Below, in pieces: positions 41,522-43,575 of a stretch of DNA of 43,575 bases (position 1 is the stretch's first letter; each line of letters begins with the position of its first letter). The notes below the pieces were generated by a model. That model was not told the DNA's origin. It did no database searches and was given only the letters and a program-made list of their open reading frames with translations. The translations under genes were made by a program, and so were the position numbers. The stretch spans positions 1 to 43,575 of the forward strand of contig JAHFGT010000012.1 of the NCBI GenBank assembly GCA_023247275.1. The letters are read 5' to 3'. This DNA is from Candidatus Omnitrophota bacterium. Lineage in GTDB: Bacteria > Omnitrophota > Gorgyraeia > Aquiviventales > Aquiviventaceae.

Positions 41522-42343
41522 TCACTCGACGCCAATCGCAAACTCAATCGGGACGATCACCGCTTTTGATGAGTCAGTGAACGACGGGGGAAATGGCAAA
41601 AACGGTCCGGCGGCATTGACGATCTGCACCGCAACCCCCTGCAACGCCGGCGGCGCGCTCGAGCGGCCTGGCAAGATCCCGGCCGATTCAATGGTCCCGG
41701 TCTGATTCAAGATGAATCCGACATACGCCACGCCAGTTGAGCCTGCGCCGGCGGGCAGCCAGACCTGTTCGTTCGCGGTGCGTTGAATATGTTCGCGCAG
41801 CGCATCCAAATAGCTGTGGAGAATCGGATTGCCCGCAGACGCCAGCCCCACATTGGTCAAGTCGATCGCGCCGCCCCAGTCTCCACGAACGGTCGGCACC
41901 GTCGACGAGCCTTCCATCCCGAACCCCCGACCCACGCCTAAACTGGCCAGGCCGCCCCGCATGCGAAGACCGATCGCTCCGGCGCCACGATCCCCGGCCA
42001 GCGCGTTCATCGAGCTGGCAGACGGCGCCGGGAGTTTCCGTAATTGGACCCGAACACGACTGACCGGCGTGTCGATCGCTTGTTGGTAGCTCGCCGCTGG
42101 TTCATAAATCAGCTTGGTCGCTTTGACCGGATGGAAGAATCCATGCCACCCACCAGTCGCGACCAGGACCAAGATGAGCAAAAGATGCGCGGCCAATGAG
42201 ACGCCGATCGCCAAGGCCAAGAGCCGATCCGATGCGTCTGGCGCAGGGGCCGGGATGGGGTTAGGTGATCGATTCGGAATTGATTGGACTCGAGAGAGTT
42301 GGCTTCCCGCAGCCTGAGAGGTCGCGATGGCCATCAGGGTCAT
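41522..42343 (-). CDS. TonB/TolA-like energy transducer
   Basis: About 273 residues: a cytoplasmic N-terminus rich in Pro, one transmembrane helix (LLALAIGVSLAAHLLLILVLVATGG), a Gly-rich periplasmic linker, and a C-terminal TonB-type domain (HSYLDALREHIQRTANEQVWLPAG...GVAYVGFILNQTGTIESAGIL...LPFPPSF). Such proteins pass proton-motive energy from ExbB/ExbD to outer-membrane receptors. The ATG at 42343 overlaps the ZIP gene stop (ATGA). The final domain is followed by the GH123-like gene 48 nt away. Confidence 0.85.
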   Translation of the reverse strand: MTLMAIATSQAAGSQLSRVQSIPNRSPNPIPAPAPDASDRLLALAIGVSLAAHLLLILVLVATGGWHGFFHPVKATKLIYEPAASYQQAIDTPVSRVRVQLRKLPAPSASSMNALAGDRGAGAIGLRMRGGLASLGVGRGFGMEGSSTVPTVRGDWGGAIDLTNVGLASAGNPILHSYLDALREHIQRTANEQVWLPAGAGSTGVAYVGFILNQTGTIESAGILPGRSSAPPALQGVAVQIVNAAGPFLPFPPSFTDSSKAVIVPIEFAIGVE

Positions 42344-43086
42344 GAGTGAATCAGCGTGAGCAGCCACATCAGGCCGATCCCGGCTCCGATGGCCAGCAAT
42401 TGGACCACCGATTTGGCGGCGTCGCGTTCTTTGTGGAGTTCAGGCACAAGGTCTGAGCCAGCAATGTAGATAAACCCACCAGCGGTCAGCGGCAGAATCG
42501 CCTCGGGAACTGTTTTCACGATTTCGCCGGTGATCAGCGCGGTCAGCGCTCCGACAATCGCGAGCAAGGCGGACAGGAAATTCAACCAGATGGCTTGCGT
42601 CGGAGGAAAGCCGGCATGCAACAGCACACCGAAGTCGCCGATCTCTTGCGGGATTTCGTGCAGCAACACCGCTAGCGTGGTCGCCAGCCCAACGGGGAGG
42701 CTCACCAGGTAGCTGCTGCCGATCAGCAGCCCATCGATAAAGTTGTGCAGCCCGTCAGCCACCAGGTTCATATACCCGACCGGATGGACGCAGTTCCCAT
42801 AGTGCGGGATATGCTCGTGCCGCCAGAGCAGAAATTTTTCCAGTAGGAAGAAGATGAGGATTCCGGCCAGGATGTAGAACGGCGTGAGGGAACTGGCAGA
42901 TCGAAACGATTCCGGCAGCAAGTGAATGAAAGTGTCGCCGAACATGGCGCCGACGGCCAGGCTGACCATGATGAACACGAACTGTTGAACCCGTGTGCGA
43001 TTCGATGAGATGAGGGTGATTCCGATGAGCGAGACGCCGCTGAGCCCGATCACGCTCGCCAGGGCATAGGACCACGCCGGGGTCAT
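42340..43086 (-). CDS. ZIP family metal transporter
   Basis: A 248-residue membrane protein of the ZIP family, which moves Zn2+, Fe2+ or Mn2+ into the cytoplasm. [12 protein letters not shown] is in the early helices. The metal-binding helices [15 protein letters not shown] and [19 protein letters not shown] carry the paired HNxxDG and HEIPxE motifs of the binuclear site. About eight helices can be counted. Both ends overlap neighbours by ATGA (exbD stop upstream, tonB start downstream), so it is an integral member of the Exb/Ton operon. Confidence 0.93.
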   Translation of the reverse strand: MTPAWSYALASVIGLSGVSLIGITLISSNRTRVQQFVFIMVSLAVGAMFGDTFIHLLPESFRSASSLTPFYILAGILIFFLLEKFLLWRHEHIPHYGNCVHPVGYMNLVADGLHNFIDGLLIGSSYLVSLPVGLATTLAVLLHEIPQEIGDFGVLLHAGFPPTQAIWLNFLSALLAIVGALTALITGEIVKTVPEAILPLTAGGFIYIAGSDLVPELHKERDAAKSVVQLLAIGAGIGLMWLLTLIHS

Positions 43087-43487
43087 GAGGAGCGGTCGTC
43101 GACTCCGGCGCGCGTGGCGATATGGATCTCTTGAAAACCAAGATCGCGGCACAGATCCCAGAGTTGGACCAGTCGGCTGACATAGGCATCGGAATCGGCT
43201 TGGATCAACACCGGTTGTTCGTGGGCGGATCCAGTCAGCTGGTGACGCAGATCACCGAGCGTGACCACCTCTTGGTTCAGATAGATCAGGTGCTCCCGCG
43301 TCAGGGTGATCGTCAATCCGGATCCGGTTAGTCGCTGGCTGGTGCCGGCCTTGGGCAAGGCGACCGCGATCCCTCGACTCAGCAACGGCGCGCTGATCAT
43401 GAAGATGATGAGCAGGACCAGCATGACATCCACCAGCGGAGTCACATTAATCTCCGCCAACGGCGCTCGGGTGGCTGACGCGTTCAT
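43083..43487 (-). CDS. exbD: ExbD/TolR family protein
   Basis: A 134-residue protein. [24 protein letters not shown] is the canonical ExbD/TolR transmembrane helix, with the proton-conducting Asp in PLVDVML. The periplasmic domain follows ([10 protein letters not shown]...[32 protein letters not shown]). It works with ExbB/TolQ to turn proton flow into motion of the TonB-like protein. ATGA overlaps link it to the exbB-like gene upstream and the ZIP gene downstream. Confidence 0.94.
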   Translation of the reverse strand: MNASATRAPLAEINVTPLVDVMLVLLIIFMISAPLLSRGIAVALPKAGTSQRLTGSGLTITLTREHLIYLNQEVVTLGDLRHQLTGSAHEQPVLIQADSDAYVSRLVQLWDLCRDLGFQEIHIATRAGVDDRSS

Positions 43488-43575
43488 GCGACGGTGGCCG
43501 ACAACAAATGCTGGAACGCGTCGAGAGCAGCCTCGGTGGCCGCCGTCAGCTTGCGAACCCAATTAATGAACGCGT
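43484..43575 (-). CDS. ExbB/TolQ-like protein, C-terminal fragment
   Basis: About 29 C-terminal residues ([29 protein letters not shown]) precede a TGA that overlaps the exbD ATG. Too short to type by sequence alone, but position directly upstream of exbD and the amphipathic helical end fit ExbB/TolQ/MotA. The rest lies beyond the window. Confidence 0.65.
   Translation of the reverse strand, partial: AFINWVRKLTAATEAALDAFQHLLSATVA

Overview
This is a high-GC (roughly 60% by eye) bacterial chromosome segment from a Gram-negative organism: it carries lipid A genes (lpxB, an msbA-type flippase), an ExbB/ExbD/TonB energy-coupling cassette and many secreted proteins. Synteny (rpsB-tsf-pyrH-frr; lpxB next to a Gfo/Idh oxidoreductase; serS, serine tRNAs, tadA, dnaX, recR) resembles environmental lineages such as Nitrospirota, NC10 or Omnitrophota. 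The sequence alone does not fix the phylum. None of the tRNA genes encodes its CCA end.

Layout. 1-4.1 kb: end of a type I-beta glutamine synthetase, two secreted or membrane hypotheticals, a class I amidotransferase and a complete I-alpha glutamine synthetase. 4.1-5.7 kb: two tandem toxin-antitoxin (TA) modules, each followed by a remnant of one shared gene. 5.6-10 kb: a zinc-ribbon membrane protein, then lpxB and Gfo/Idh (minus strand) divergent from an msbA-like exporter. 10.1-12.8 kb: rpsB-tsf-pyrH-frr. 12.8-14.9 kb: a CopG/PIN module with a frameshifted toxin, a tRNA-Lys(UUU) split by a 257-nt group I intron, and a Phd/VapC module. 14.9-19.1 kb: GIY-YIG protein, archease, RtcB RNA ligase, SerRS and a membrane protein. 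19.1-24.2 kb: all four tRNA-Ser isoacceptors, tRNA-Arg(GCG), a TadA homologue lacking its catalytic glutamate, dnaX, recR and a class I aldolase.

From 24.2 kb to the end every gene is on the minus strand: a DUF3332 lipoprotein, glucan phosphorylase, a GNAT, small secreted proteins, a PIG-L deacetylase, a NitT/TauT-like ABC importer (fused double permease, ATPase with C-terminal domain, no binding protein), a TPR-msrA-rRNA methyltransferase block bracketed by an inverted pair of about 105-bp elements, a bufferin (bufA-bufB-bufC) copper-peptide operon, a large GH123/DUF4091-like secreted protein, and exbB-exbD-ZIP-tonB coupled by ATGA overlaps.

Two signals stand out. First, a compact, ORF-less group I intron with P1-P9 all visible lies exactly between positions 33 and 34 of tRNA-Lys(UUU). 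Second, a TadA-family protein has HAT in place of the HAE catalytic motif and sits next to a tRNA-Arg whose wobble base is G, so the usual TadA substrate base is absent. Several families of short dispersed repeats (perfect palindromes with a constant GGGGACAGCCACTGAT core, a MITE-like inverted pair, and degenerate tandem words) sit at gene ends and in two places form part of coding ends.
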